From: Clostridiaceae bacterium
Lineage (GTDB): Bacteria; Bacillota; Clostridia; Saccharofermentanales; UBA5734
Direction of reading: 5' to 3'
DNA length: 8,425 nucleotides
Assembly: GCA_012511525.1 (NCBI GenBank)
Contig: JAAZFW010000255.1
Coordinates: 1-8,425 of the forward strand
The notes under the pieces are model-generated. The model saw only the letters and a program-made list of their open reading frames with translations, was not told where the DNA came from and did no database searches. Position 1 is the first letter of the stretch. Each line of letters starts with the position of its first letter. Of this stretch, positions 1-5,178 are shown piece by piece. A program made the translations under genes and the position numbers.

Positions 1-219
1 GACCTTTTTTTCCGGATCACCACCGAAGAGGCCCGGGCGATGGCAAACCGGCTTTGCTCCGAAGAAGGCATCTACTGCGGGATGTCATCCGGCGCCAACG
101 TGGCGGTTGCCTGTAAAATTGCCAAGAGACTCGACCAAGGGAAAAACGTTGTCACGGTCATTGTTGACAGAAGAGACCGGTACCTGGGGGAATACCCGAA
201 TGATGTGTACATTGTGTGA
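1..219 (+). CDS. Cysteine synthase family PLP enzyme, C-terminal 72 residues (5' end outside window)
   Basis: The reading frame is open from the first base and ends at TGA 217-219, giving 72 residues. The stretch GIYCGMSSGANVAVA followed by GKNVVTVIVDRRDRYL matches the C-terminal part of fold-type II PLP enzymes of the CysK/CysM/cystathionine beta-synthase group. In that group, GxSSGA helps hold the PLP cofactor and the next block is the last strand of the large domain. Such enzymes make cysteine from O-acetylserine and sulfide, or use related beta-replacement substrates, in the cytoplasm. The catalytic lysine and substrate loop lie upstream of the window, so I cannot separate cysteine synthase from cystathionine beta-synthase. 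No U-tailed terminator is visible after the stop; the next structure is the foldback element at 271. Family call is firm; subtype is not. Confidence 0.82.
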   Translation, partial: DLFFRITTEEARAMANRLCSEEGIYCGMSSGANVAVACKIAKRLDQGKNVVTVIVDRRDRYLGEYPNDVYIV

Positions 220-270
220 TCAGGCGATCGATGCTGGTTCAAGGTGCAGTCGGCAAGGACCGCGTGGTTA

Positions 271-369
271 GGGACTGTTCATCAATAAGTCGCTCTATAA
301 GTTCCTCGAGAGATTGACCAGACTCGTCAATCTCTCGAAGAAAAGAGCAACTAATTTCTTAACAGCCCC
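271..369. mobile_element. MITE-like foldback element (99 bp, imperfect terminal inverted repeats, TTA flanks)
   Basis: The outer 26 bases of the two ends (from GGGACTGTT on the left and, reversed, GGGGCTGTT on the right) match at 20 of 26 positions. After a few unmatched bases comes a perfect 13-bp inner repeat, 306-318 against 326-338 (TCGAGAGATTGAC), around a 7-base loop. The whole element can therefore fold into one long hairpin. The trinucleotide TTA occurs on both sides (268-270 and 370-372), as expected of a short target duplication. It has no coding capacity. The GGGACTGT-type tip resembles ends of some IS families, but I cannot assign a parent transposase. An alternative reading is a decayed transcription terminator, but no U-run follows the stem. 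Confidence 0.55.
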
Positions 370-464
370 TTACTGGATTGACGCATAGAGCTTCGGAATG
401 TTTTGTTTGGGCGACAACAGCATGCCTGCGTGTCGATATGCCGCATCAAGACGTTATGAACCGT

Positions 465-1685
465 TTAAATCAGGCTGACAGGAATGATGCGATTCTTGTC
501 CTCTAAAGGCAGAAGCATCGAATGAGTGCAAATAATTCCGCCTTCTCCCATTTTCAAAGATGGATAAAATGTCTGCAGCGTCTTGAAGTTCTTGATGTCT
601 TTTCGGTTCGGCGAGGTTGTCTTTTTTATTTCCACCGGATACAAGGTGCCGTCTGAATAAAAAACCAGATCGACCTCCTGTCCATCTGTATTCCGGAAAA
701 AAAACATATTTGGTTCTTTGCCGGCGTTGTAATAGGACATCAGGATCTCATCCACAACAAATGTTTCAAAAACCTGACCTGCCATGGCTCCGTTTGCTAA
801 CGTTTCAGGCGTGAGCCATCTGCACAGATAAGAAACAAGCCCGGTATCTGTGAAATACACTTTGGGTGTTTTGATCACACGTTTGTTGACATTCAATGAA
901 AATGGCTGTAACAGGTATACGATCCCTGAAGCCTGAAGAATTGAAAGCCATCGTTTGATCGTTTTGTCATCAACACCCACGTCCCTAGCCAAAGAACTCA
1001 TATTTAAAAGCTCGCCTGTACGTGCCGCTAATGCAATCATGAACTGCGTGAAAGCGATCGTGTCACCGACTTGGGCTAACTGTCTGACATCACGATCAAT
1101 GTATGTGCTGACATATGATGCATAGAACATTTCCCATTCAACGGTTTGATTGGCATGCATTTCAGGCATGCTGCCTCTATGGATCCGATTCCATAAAGCA
1201 GGCAGCGAAAAAGATATTTTCGAGTTTCGGTTCTTTAAATATTGAATGGTTGGCAGGAAAGGTTCGTTAAAATCGTCACCGCACAATTCGCGATCGGAAA
1301 GCCCCAACATATTGATGATTGCAATTCTACCTGCGAGACTCTCACTGACATTTTTCATCAAATCGTATTTTTGTGATCCGGTTAACACATACATGCCCGG
1401 ATGCCTGTCAGAATCTATCATGTATTTGATGCTAAGAAACGATTCCGGGGCTCGTTGTATTTCATCCAGTATCAAAGGCGTACCTTGAAGCTGCAGGAAA
1501 CCCAGAGGATCATCTTTTAAAGCAGCCAGTGTTATGTTGTTATCGAGCAAAACAAATGGAATATGCGGGAATTTCTCTCTTAACAAAGTACTTTTTCCGA
1601 CCTGCCTCGGCCCTATCAGCAAGATGGACGGAAAACCTTGCATGGCTTTGGCAATGACTTTCGTGACATGTCTTTCAATATACAT
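465..1685 (-). CDS. AAA-type ATPase with C-terminal DUF4143 (PD-(D/E)XK-like) domain
   Basis: This 406-residue protein has the layout of the widespread bacterial and archaeal ATP-binding family with an N-terminal AAA_14 domain and a C-terminal DUF4143 domain. Numbered from the chosen start, Walker A GPRQVGKST is near 25-33, Walker B LILDEIQ near 71-77, a sensor-like LTGSQ near 101-105, and ESLAGRI follows. A winged-helix-like stretch (SSLARDVGVDDKTIKRW) sits mid-protein. The C-terminal part has EVDLVFY followed by PVEIKK, a pattern like a restriction-nuclease-type E/D...ExK core. The cellular role is unproven; proteins of this family are often mobile or accessory. I chose the ATG at 1685 because AGAGG (1693-1697) lies 7 bases upstream. 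An in-frame ATG at 1703 would add six residues but has no ribosome site. The gene is clearly A+T-richer than its right-hand neighbours and is bounded by a MITE-like element and a tRNA operon, which suggests acquisition. It is intact, ending in TAA. Confidence 0.85.
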   Translation of the reverse strand: MYIERHVTKVIAKAMQGFPSILLIGPRQVGKSTLLREKFPHIPFVLLDNNITLAALKDDPLGFLQLQGTPLILDEIQRAPESFLSIKYMIDSDRHPGMYVLTGSQKYDLMKNVSESLAGRIAIINMLGLSDRELCGDDFNEPFLPTIQYLKNRNSKISFSLPALWNRIHRGSMPEMHANQTVEWEMFYASYVSTYIDRDVRQLAQVGDTIAFTQFMIALAARTGELLNMSSLARDVGVDDKTIKRWLSILQASGIVYLLQPFSLNVNKRVIKTPKVYFTDTGLVSYLCRWLTPETLANGAMAGQVFETFVVDEILMSYYNAGKEPNMFFFRNTDGQEVDLVFYSDGTLYPVEIKKTTSPNRKDIKNFKTLQTFYPSLKMGEGGIICTHSMLLPLEDKNRIIPVSLI

Positions 1686-1726
1686 CCAATGACCTCTAAT
1701 CATCTGTTAAATCGGAATACAATACC

Positions 1727-1772
1727 ATATTAACAGAAACACGGCAGGCGTGCAAGCGCATCAATCGCTTGC
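1727..1772 (-). promoter_or_regulatory. Candidate promoter of the DUF4143 ATPase gene with an overlapping dyad
   Basis: On the minus strand TTGCAC (1755-1750) and TAATAT (1732-1727) are separated by 17 bases and would start transcription near 1720, upstream of the ATPase start at 1685. Both hexamers are only partial matches. A perfect 7-bp inverted repeat, GCAAGCG (1752-1758) and CGCTTGC (1766-1772) with a 7-base spacer, covers the -35 region, as an operator would. This is pattern evidence only. Confidence 0.3.
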
Positions 1773-1922
1773 GGGATCTGCTTTCGGACTGATGCAATCG
1801 TTACATGCGCATAAACCCAAATAAATGCAGTATGATCAAAAGATTTCCCAAACGAATCGCGTGTACAAAAATTACAAAAAACAGGACATCAACTTCCGTA
1901 AGCCGCACCGATTCTCCCGCGC
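1773..1922. other. A+T-rich intergenic stretch without a recognisable gene
   Basis: Between the ATPase promoter region and the tRNA terminator I see no coding frame with a ribosome site, no copy of the tRNA 3' end and no repeat. The composition resembles the ATPase gene rather than the genes to the right, so this is probably the edge of the same islet. Confidence 0.4.
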
Positions 1923-1953
1923 AAAAAAACCCCAGCTTATGCTGAGGCTTTTT
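1923..1953 (-). terminator. Intrinsic terminator of the tRNA operon (works on paper in both directions)
   Basis: Read on the minus strand, CCTCAGC and GCTGGGG pair over seven bases (one G-U) around an ATAA loop and are followed directly by seven T residues. It lies 5 bases beyond the CCA end of tRNA-fMet. On the plus strand the same stem is followed by CTTTTT, so it may also stop leftward-to-rightward readthrough. Confidence 0.85.
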
Positions 1954-1958
1954 CATTG

Positions 1959-2034
1959 TGGTTGCGGAGGGAGGATTCGAACCTCCGACCTTCGGGTTAT
2001 GAGCCCGACAAGCTACCAGCTGCTCCACTCCGCG
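1959..2034 (-). tRNA. Initiator tRNA-fMet (anticodon CAU)
   Basis: The minus strand folds into a complete cloverleaf of 76 bases, with the 3' CCA encoded (1959-1961) and the anticodon CAT at 2001-1999. Three initiator hallmarks are present. There is an unpaired C1 opposite A72 at the acceptor end. An A11-U24 pair lies in the D stem. Three consecutive G-C pairs (GGG/CCC) lie directly under the anticodon loop. These separate it from elongator tRNA-Met and from lysidine-modified tRNA-Ile. It is the second gene of a two-tRNA operon, 46 bases after tRNA-Leu, and is followed by the terminator at 1923-1953. Confidence 0.95.
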
Positions 2035-2080
2035 TCGACTTGCTTCACAACTTCGAGTTCCCACGACCTGGTGTCCTTGA

Positions 2081-2167
2081 TGGTGCTCGTGGCCGGACTC
2101 GAACCGGCACGGATTTTGGTCCGACGGATTTTAAGTCCGTTGCGTCTGCCAGTTCCGCCACACGAGC
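2081..2167 (-). tRNA. tRNA-Leu (anticodon UAA)
   Basis: An 87-base tRNA with a long variable arm, as expected of class II leucine tRNAs. The acceptor stem is GCTCGTG paired with CACGAGC, the anticodon is TAA (2133-2131) in the loop CTTAAAA, the T arm contains GGTTCGAGTCC, and the CCA end is encoded (2081-2083). It reads UUA and probably UUG codons. It is the promoter-proximal gene of the operon, with the promoter at 2194-2222. Confidence 0.96.
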
Positions 2168-2193
2168 AGGACGCTCTTGTTGTGCGCTCGATT

Positions 2194-2222
2194 ATGATAG
2201 CACGCACCCAGGTGTTTGTCAA
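2194..2222 (-). promoter_or_regulatory. Promoter of the tRNA-Leu/tRNA-fMet operon
   Basis: On the minus strand a perfect TTGACA (2222-2217) is followed after exactly 17 bases by TATCAT (2199-2194), which matches the -10 consensus at five of six positions. Transcription would start near 2187, about 20 bases before the first base of tRNA-Leu. This is the strongest -35 element in the window, as expected for a stable-RNA operon. Confidence 0.88.
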
Positions 2223-2296
2223 ATCGAATTTTTGAGCGGAATTACCTGACGAAAGGATCAGATCAGGCAGTCGGACCGTTATAATTATTCTTTCCA

Positions 2297-2325
2297 TTGA
2301 TCGGGCGGTTGTTCGCCGCTATAAT
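2297..2325 (+). promoter_or_regulatory. Promoter of the structured leader / HTH gene
   Basis: TTGATC (2297-2302) and a perfect TATAAT (2320-2325) are separated by 17 bases, which puts the start of transcription near 2332. It points away from the tRNA promoter, with about 75 bp between the two -35 elements. Another TATAAT at 2280-2285 has no -35 at proper distance. The promoter sits about 240 bases upstream of the only gene it can serve, so a long leader is implied. Confidence 0.78.
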
Positions 2326-2371
2326 GAAAGCACAGTCGCGACTTATTTTTCTTCTGAAAGGGGGCGATCGT

Positions 2372-2404
2372 GTGATTAAAATTGATGAGGTGGCTGACAC
2401 CTGA
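2372..2404 (+). CDS. Possible 10-codon leader peptide inside the structured leader
   Basis: A GTG codon at 2372 starts ten sense codons (MIKIDEVADT) ending at TGA 2402-2404, with a purine-rich AAAGGGGG (2357-2364) 7 bases upstream as a ribosome site. No single amino acid is repeated, so classical amino-acid attenuation is unlikely. Its ribosome site is the same run of G that forms the 5' side of the leader's closing helix, and its stop codon falls in the small AGGTG/CACCT stem. Translation would therefore clash with folding. Such a short frame can easily arise by chance. Confidence 0.25.
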   Translation: MIKIDEVADT

Positions 2405-2517
2405 ATCAGCAGGTGCCGGGCCCGGACCGCGTTATGCGGTTTGGGTCCGGCATCCTTTAGTCGCATCCCCCGATTTTGGCCGGGCAGGCTTTGGCCTGCT
2501 GTTGACGGCCTGGTTTT

Positions 2518-2546
2518 ACACCGCGGGCGATCCGGCGGTGTTTTTT
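2518..2546 (+). terminator. Intrinsic terminator between the leader and the HTH gene
   Basis: ACACCGC (2518-2524) pairs perfectly with GCGGTGT (2535-2541). An inner GG/CC and CGAT loop lie within, and a run of six T (2541-2546) begins at the last paired base. It ends only 25 bases before the ATG of the HTH gene, upstream of that gene's ribosome site. Transcription from 2332 must therefore read through it for the gene to be expressed, unless another promoter is used. Confidence 0.78.
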
Positions 2547-2570
2547 GTGCAGAAGAAAAAGGAGAAATGA

Positions 2571-2879
2571 ATGGCCTATCTCAACGCCCGAGAGGTCTTG
2601 CCGCCGGAACTGCTCAAGCAGATCCAGCAGCACCTGGACGGGCAGCTGATCTATATCCCCAAGAAATCCGCCCCGCGCAAACCCTGGGGCAGCCAAAGCG
2701 GCAGCCGATCGTTGCTGCAGCAGCGCAACCAGTCGATCCGCCAGGCGTACCGCCGCGGCCAGTCTTTGGCTTGCCTGGCCAACCAGCTGCACCTGTCGGA
2801 AGACGCCATCCGCAAGATCATCTATGCGGAAAAAGCGCGTTCACAACCGTCAGGGCCAGCAGGCAAAGCGCAGCCGTGA
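2571..2879 (+). CDS. Small HTH protein, CD3324 / Mor-activator-like family
   Basis: This 102-residue protein closely resembles a short family common in Clostridia. The N-terminus YLNAREVLPPELLKQIQ and DGQLIYIP are followed by a basic WGSQSGSR block and then a helix-turn-helix around residues 55-85 (RNQSIRQAYRRGQSL, LANQLHLSEDAIRKIIY). The fold is that of the Mor transcription activator family, so DNA binding is likely, but no target is known. AAGGAG (2557-2562) stands upstream of the ATG at 2571, with a second possible ATG at 2567 in another frame. The family usually ends soon after the KIIY segment. The last dozen or so residues here (SQPSGPAGKAQP) lie in sequence shared with the opposite-strand MFS gene and look like an accidental extension. 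The gene is preceded by a structured leader with a terminator, so conditional expression is plausible. Confidence 0.83.
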   Translation: MAYLNAREVLPPELLKQIQQHLDGQLIYIPKKSAPRKPWGSQSGSRSLLQQRNQSIRQAYRRGQSLACLANQLHLSEDAIRKIIYAEKARSQPSGPAGKAQP

Positions 2880-4002
2880 ACAGAGCCCAGAGGCCGGCCA
2901 CAATGCCTTGGCTGGCTGCGAAAACGCCGGCGAGCAGGGGCATCAGGGAGGCTCCGAGGCCGCCCAGGCCCATAATCAGGCCGCTGGCGACCGGCGATTC
3001 GGCCACCAGGTGACTGGCGTTGGCGATCACCATGCCGTAGAACGCCGAGAGAGACAATCCCAGGCCGAACACGGCCAGCGCCAGAAAAACAGGCTGGCTG
3101 GCCCGGATGAGCAGCAGGGCGGCCAAAACGGCACCGATGGCCTCGAGCAGCAGGAAACGGCTCTTGTTCAGCCGATGGCCGAACACGGAGACGAGGACGC
3201 GGCCGGCGATCATGGCGATCCAAAGCCCGGACAGCAGCGACTGGGCTACTGAGGGGTCCAGATGGCGATGTCCGGTCAAGTAGGTGACCAGCCAGCCGCT
3301 GAAGCCGGTCTCGATGCCGACATAGAGGAAGAGCAGCAGCATGTAGAGGTAGAGGCGCCAATCCCGCAGATATCCTTTGTTTTGGGGGGCGCTTCTTTCG
3401 CCTGCCGCGCTGGTTTCGGGAATGGGCAGAAAGACGGCCAGGAGCACCAGGCCCGCTGCAGCGACGGCTATCAGCGCAACCGGCCAGCGCCAGCTGATCC
3501 CAAGCCGGACCGCCAGGGCGACCAGCAGCGGCGCCAGAAACGCGCCGATGGAAAAAGACGTGTGGACGCGGCTGATTCGCCCGGAATGGCCGCCGCTGAC
3601 CTGGACGATGATGAAATTAACCAGGTTGTTGCACGTTCCCCAGGCCAGGCCGGACAGAAACAGGGCCAGTTGCAGGATCCATAAAGGCGGCGCCAGGGCG
3701 ACAAGCCCCAGGCTGAGCGAAAAACCGAGCGCGGCCAGAATCAAGGTCCGCTTACGCCCGATCCTAAGCGCCAGAGGCCCGGAAAGAAAGCTGGTCGCGA
3801 TGTTTCCGACCGCCTGGATCGTCAGCAGTAATCCGCCCTGGTCATAGGTCAGGTTGTAGTCTTCCATCAGGAAAACCAAAAGGGAACTGGTCAGCAGCAC
3901 CAAAGCGCCGTTGAACAGGAAAAAAGCCATGCAGCCGAACTGCAGCAGGCGGCTGTTTTGCGCCGTCTGGTCGGCTTGGTGTGCCATGCCGCCTGGTGCC
4001 AT
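2818..4002 (-). CDS. Major facilitator superfamily transporter
   Basis: A 394-residue integral membrane protein with about twelve hydrophobic segments, the usual MFS length. The first segment is near 24-45. The cytoplasmic loop after the second segment carries the MFS signature in the form GPLALRIGRKR (75-85), and a basic, hydrophilic central loop (about 196-215) separates two six-helix halves. The pattern YVGIETGFSGWLVTYL at the start of the second half recalls the FHS/sugar-porter-like branch, but the substrate cannot be told from sequence alone. I chose the ATG at 4002 because GGGAGG (4008-4013) lies 5 bases upstream. The longer frame starting at 4077 begins upstream of the predicted transcription start. 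The gene is transcribed divergently from hflK and its last 62 bp overlap the HTH gene tail to tail. No terminator is evident after its stop. Confidence 0.88.
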   Translation of the reverse strand: MAPGGMAHQADQTAQNSRLLQFGCMAFFLFNGALVLLTSSLLVFLMEDYNLTYDQGGLLLTIQAVGNIATSFLSGPLALRIGRKRTLILAALGFSLSLGLVALAPPLWILQLALFLSGLAWGTCNNLVNFIIVQVSGGHSGRISRVHTSFSIGAFLAPLLVALAVRLGISWRWPVALIAVAAAGLVLLAVFLPIPETSAAGERSAPQNKGYLRDWRLYLYMLLLFLYVGIETGFSGWLVTYLTGHRHLDPSVAQSLLSGLWIAMIAGRVLVSVFGHRLNKSRFLLLEAIGAVLAALLLIRASQPVFLALAVFGLGLSLSAFYGMVIANASHLVAESPVASGLIMGLGGLGASLMPLLAGVFAASQGIVAGLWALFTAALCLLALTVVNALFPHR

Positions 4003-4048
4003 CTGGTCCTCCCGATCGCGCCGGACCCGTTCCGGACAGATCAGCACC

Positions 4049-4077
4049 ATTATAAGGACAAGCGACCTCAAAAGCAA
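4049..4077 (-). promoter_or_regulatory. Promoter of the MFS gene
   Basis: On the minus strand TTGCTT (4077-4072) and a perfect TATAAT (4054-4049) are separated by 17 bases, giving a start near 4042 and a leader of about 40 bases. This supports the downstream start codon at 4002. Confidence 0.62.
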
Positions 4078-4110
4078 AGGCGAATTGGGCCCGGCTGCCG
4101 CGCAGGCGGT

Positions 4111-4139
4111 TTGCCAAGCACCGCGATTTCGGCGATAAT
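4111..4139 (+). promoter_or_regulatory. Promoter of the hflK-hflC operon
   Basis: TTGCCA (4111-4116) and GATAAT (4134-4139) are separated by exactly 17 bases, with a start predicted near 4146, about 60 bases before hflK. It lies back to back with the MFS promoter, 33 bp apart. A small hairpin, TGGCC-GGAA-GGCCA (4182-4195), then abuts the hflK ribosome site AAGGAGG (4195-4201). Confidence 0.62.
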
Positions 4140-4208
4140 AGGGGATGTTGCGAATATCATCGAAGACCCGATATGTTAACCTGGCCGGAAGGCCAAGGAG
4201 GAACGAAG

Positions 4209-5165
4209 ATGAAAACAGAAACCGTCAAAATGATCAGGCTGGTGGGGCTCATCGTCCTGGTCATCCTGCTGATCGCCCTGGGACGCTCCAGCTTTTTCTC
4301 AGTCAGCGAAAGCGAGCAGGCCGTCCTGACCACGTTTGGCAAGTACACCAAGACGGTCGACGCCGGCTTGCACGGCAAGCTGCCCTGGCCGTTCCAGCAG
4401 GTCACCATCCTGCCGGTCAATCTGACTCAGAAGATCGAGCTGGGCTACGGCAGCTCCGGGGACAACCAGTACTACAGCATCCCCGAGGAGAGCATGATGA
4501 TCACCGGCGACCTCAACATCGTCAACATCGACTTTTTCGTCGAATGGAAAATCTCCGACCCGTACAAGTACCTGTTCGAGACCGACAGCCCGAACGTCAT
4601 CCTCAAGAACATGCTCCAGAGCACCGTGCGCTCGGTGGTCGGTACCAAGCAGATCGACGATGTGCTCACGACCGGCAAGATCCAGATCCAGGCGGACGTC
4701 AAGGAGATGCTGCGCCAGCACCTCGAAAGCCAGGACATCGGGGTCATGATCCTGGATGTCAAAGTCAACGACTCGGAGCCGCCGACGGAGGATGTCGCCA
4801 AGGCCTTCCGCGACGTGGAAACGGCCAAGCAGGAAAAAGAGACGGCGCTCAACGAGGCGATTGCCTACAAGAACAGCAAGCTGCCGGAAGCCAACGCCCA
4901 GGCGGACAAGATCGTGCGCGCGGCAGAAGGCCTCAAGCAGAGCAAGATCAACGAAGCCATGGGCGAGCGCGACCGATTCCTGTCCATGTACGAGGAATAC
5001 GCCAACTTCCCGCAGATCACGCGCGACCGCATGTATCTTGAAGCCCTCGAGGATATCCTGCCCAACATCCGTGTCTACATCGACGACGGCAGCAACGTCC
5101 TGAAGCTCTTGCCGCTGGACGGATCTGACAGCACGAATGTCCTGCCCGGCAGTGCCGGAAACTGA
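4209..5165 (+). CDS. hflK: HflK, SPFH/band 7 membrane protein
   Basis: A 318-residue protein with one N-terminal membrane segment (about 9-25) followed by a periplasmic/extracytoplasmic SPFH (prohibitin/band 7) domain. Family markers are ESEQAVLTTFGKY (34-46), MMITGDLNIVNIDFFVEW (96-113), the ISDPYKYLF block (115-123), and PPTEDVAKAFRDVETAKQEKE (191-211), which leads into the coiled-coil region (about 200-250). HflK and HflC form a large membrane complex that cages and modulates the FtsH protease. It is shorter than E. coli HflK because the glycine-rich cytoplasmic N-terminus is missing. The ATG at 4209 has AAGGAGG 7 bases upstream. An ATG at 4173 in frame would add twelve unlikely residues and include the ribosome site. 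hflC follows after 13 bases with its own strong ribosome site, so the two are one transcript. No ftsH gene lies in the window. Confidence 0.93.
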   Translation: MKTETVKMIRLVGLIVLVILLIALGRSSFFSVSESEQAVLTTFGKYTKTVDAGLHGKLPWPFQQVTILPVNLTQKIELGYGSSGDNQYYSIPEESMMITGDLNIVNIDFFVEWKISDPYKYLFETDSPNVILKNMLQSTVRSVVGTKQIDDVLTTGKIQIQADVKEMLRQHLESQDIGVMILDVKVNDSEPPTEDVAKAFRDVETAKQEKETALNEAIAYKNSKLPEANAQADKIVRAAEGLKQSKINEAMGERDRFLSMYEEYANFPQITRDRMYLEALEDILPNIRVYIDDGSNVLKLLPLDGSDSTNVLPGSAGN

Positions 5166-5178
5166 GGAGGATCACACC

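Larger units (their letters stand above)
2332..2546 (+). ncRNA. Structured leader RNA or independent small RNA, class not recognised
   Basis: Between a consensus promoter and an intrinsic terminator lie about 215 bases that hold no long gene but an ordered set of stems. A closing helix pairs GGGG (2360-2363) with CCCC (2468-2471) and GCGA (2364-2367) with TCGC (2461-2464). Inside it are a small stem AGGTG/CACCT (2388-2392, 2398-2402) and a 17-bp hairpin (2414-2430 with 2436-2452, loop GTTAT, three G-U pairs). Downstream is a two-part hairpin (2478-2482 with 2506-2510, enclosing GCAGGC/GCCTGC at 2484-2499), then the terminator. This architecture fits a cis-acting attenuator or riboswitch for the downstream HTH gene, or a stand-alone small RNA. 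I looked for motifs of the common riboswitch classes, T-box, SRP RNA, RNase P RNA and 6S RNA and found none. The fold was made by eye. Confidence 0.5.

Noticed and set aside
370..453. A 27-codon minus-strand frame (ending ...LYASIQ) between the foldback element and the ATPase, possibly a gene remnant
   Set aside because: It is too short, has no clear ribosome site, and I cannot name a parent protein. Its stop is simply the TTA flank of the element.
220..464. A duplicated tRNA 3' end as an attachment site for an integrated element
   Set aside because: The sequence around the tRNA-fMet T arm and acceptor end is not repeated near the cysteine synthase end, and there is no integrase gene.
2280..2285. 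A second perfect TATAAT on the plus strand
   Set aside because: No -35-like hexamer at 16-18 bases upstream; the promoter at 2297-2325 is better.
2411..2452. T-box resemblance (GGACCGCG near a terminator)
   Set aside because: The conserved GGTGG-ACCGCG bulge sequence and the long specifier stem are missing, and the downstream gene is not an aminoacyl-tRNA synthetase or amino-acid gene.
2414..2452. The 17-bp hairpin as an intrinsic terminator
   Set aside because: No U-run follows it; the next bases are ATCCTTTAG.
2824..3847. Several long plus-strand open frames opposite the MFS gene
   Set aside because: They are G+C-rich antisense shadows with low-complexity charged translations and no ribosome sites; the minus-strand MFS frame has signature motifs and membrane segments.
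4145..5041. A 298-codon plus-strand frame overlapping hflK
   Set aside because: Its arginine-, glutamine- and glycine-rich translation is an out-of-frame shadow of hflK, which has clear family motifs.
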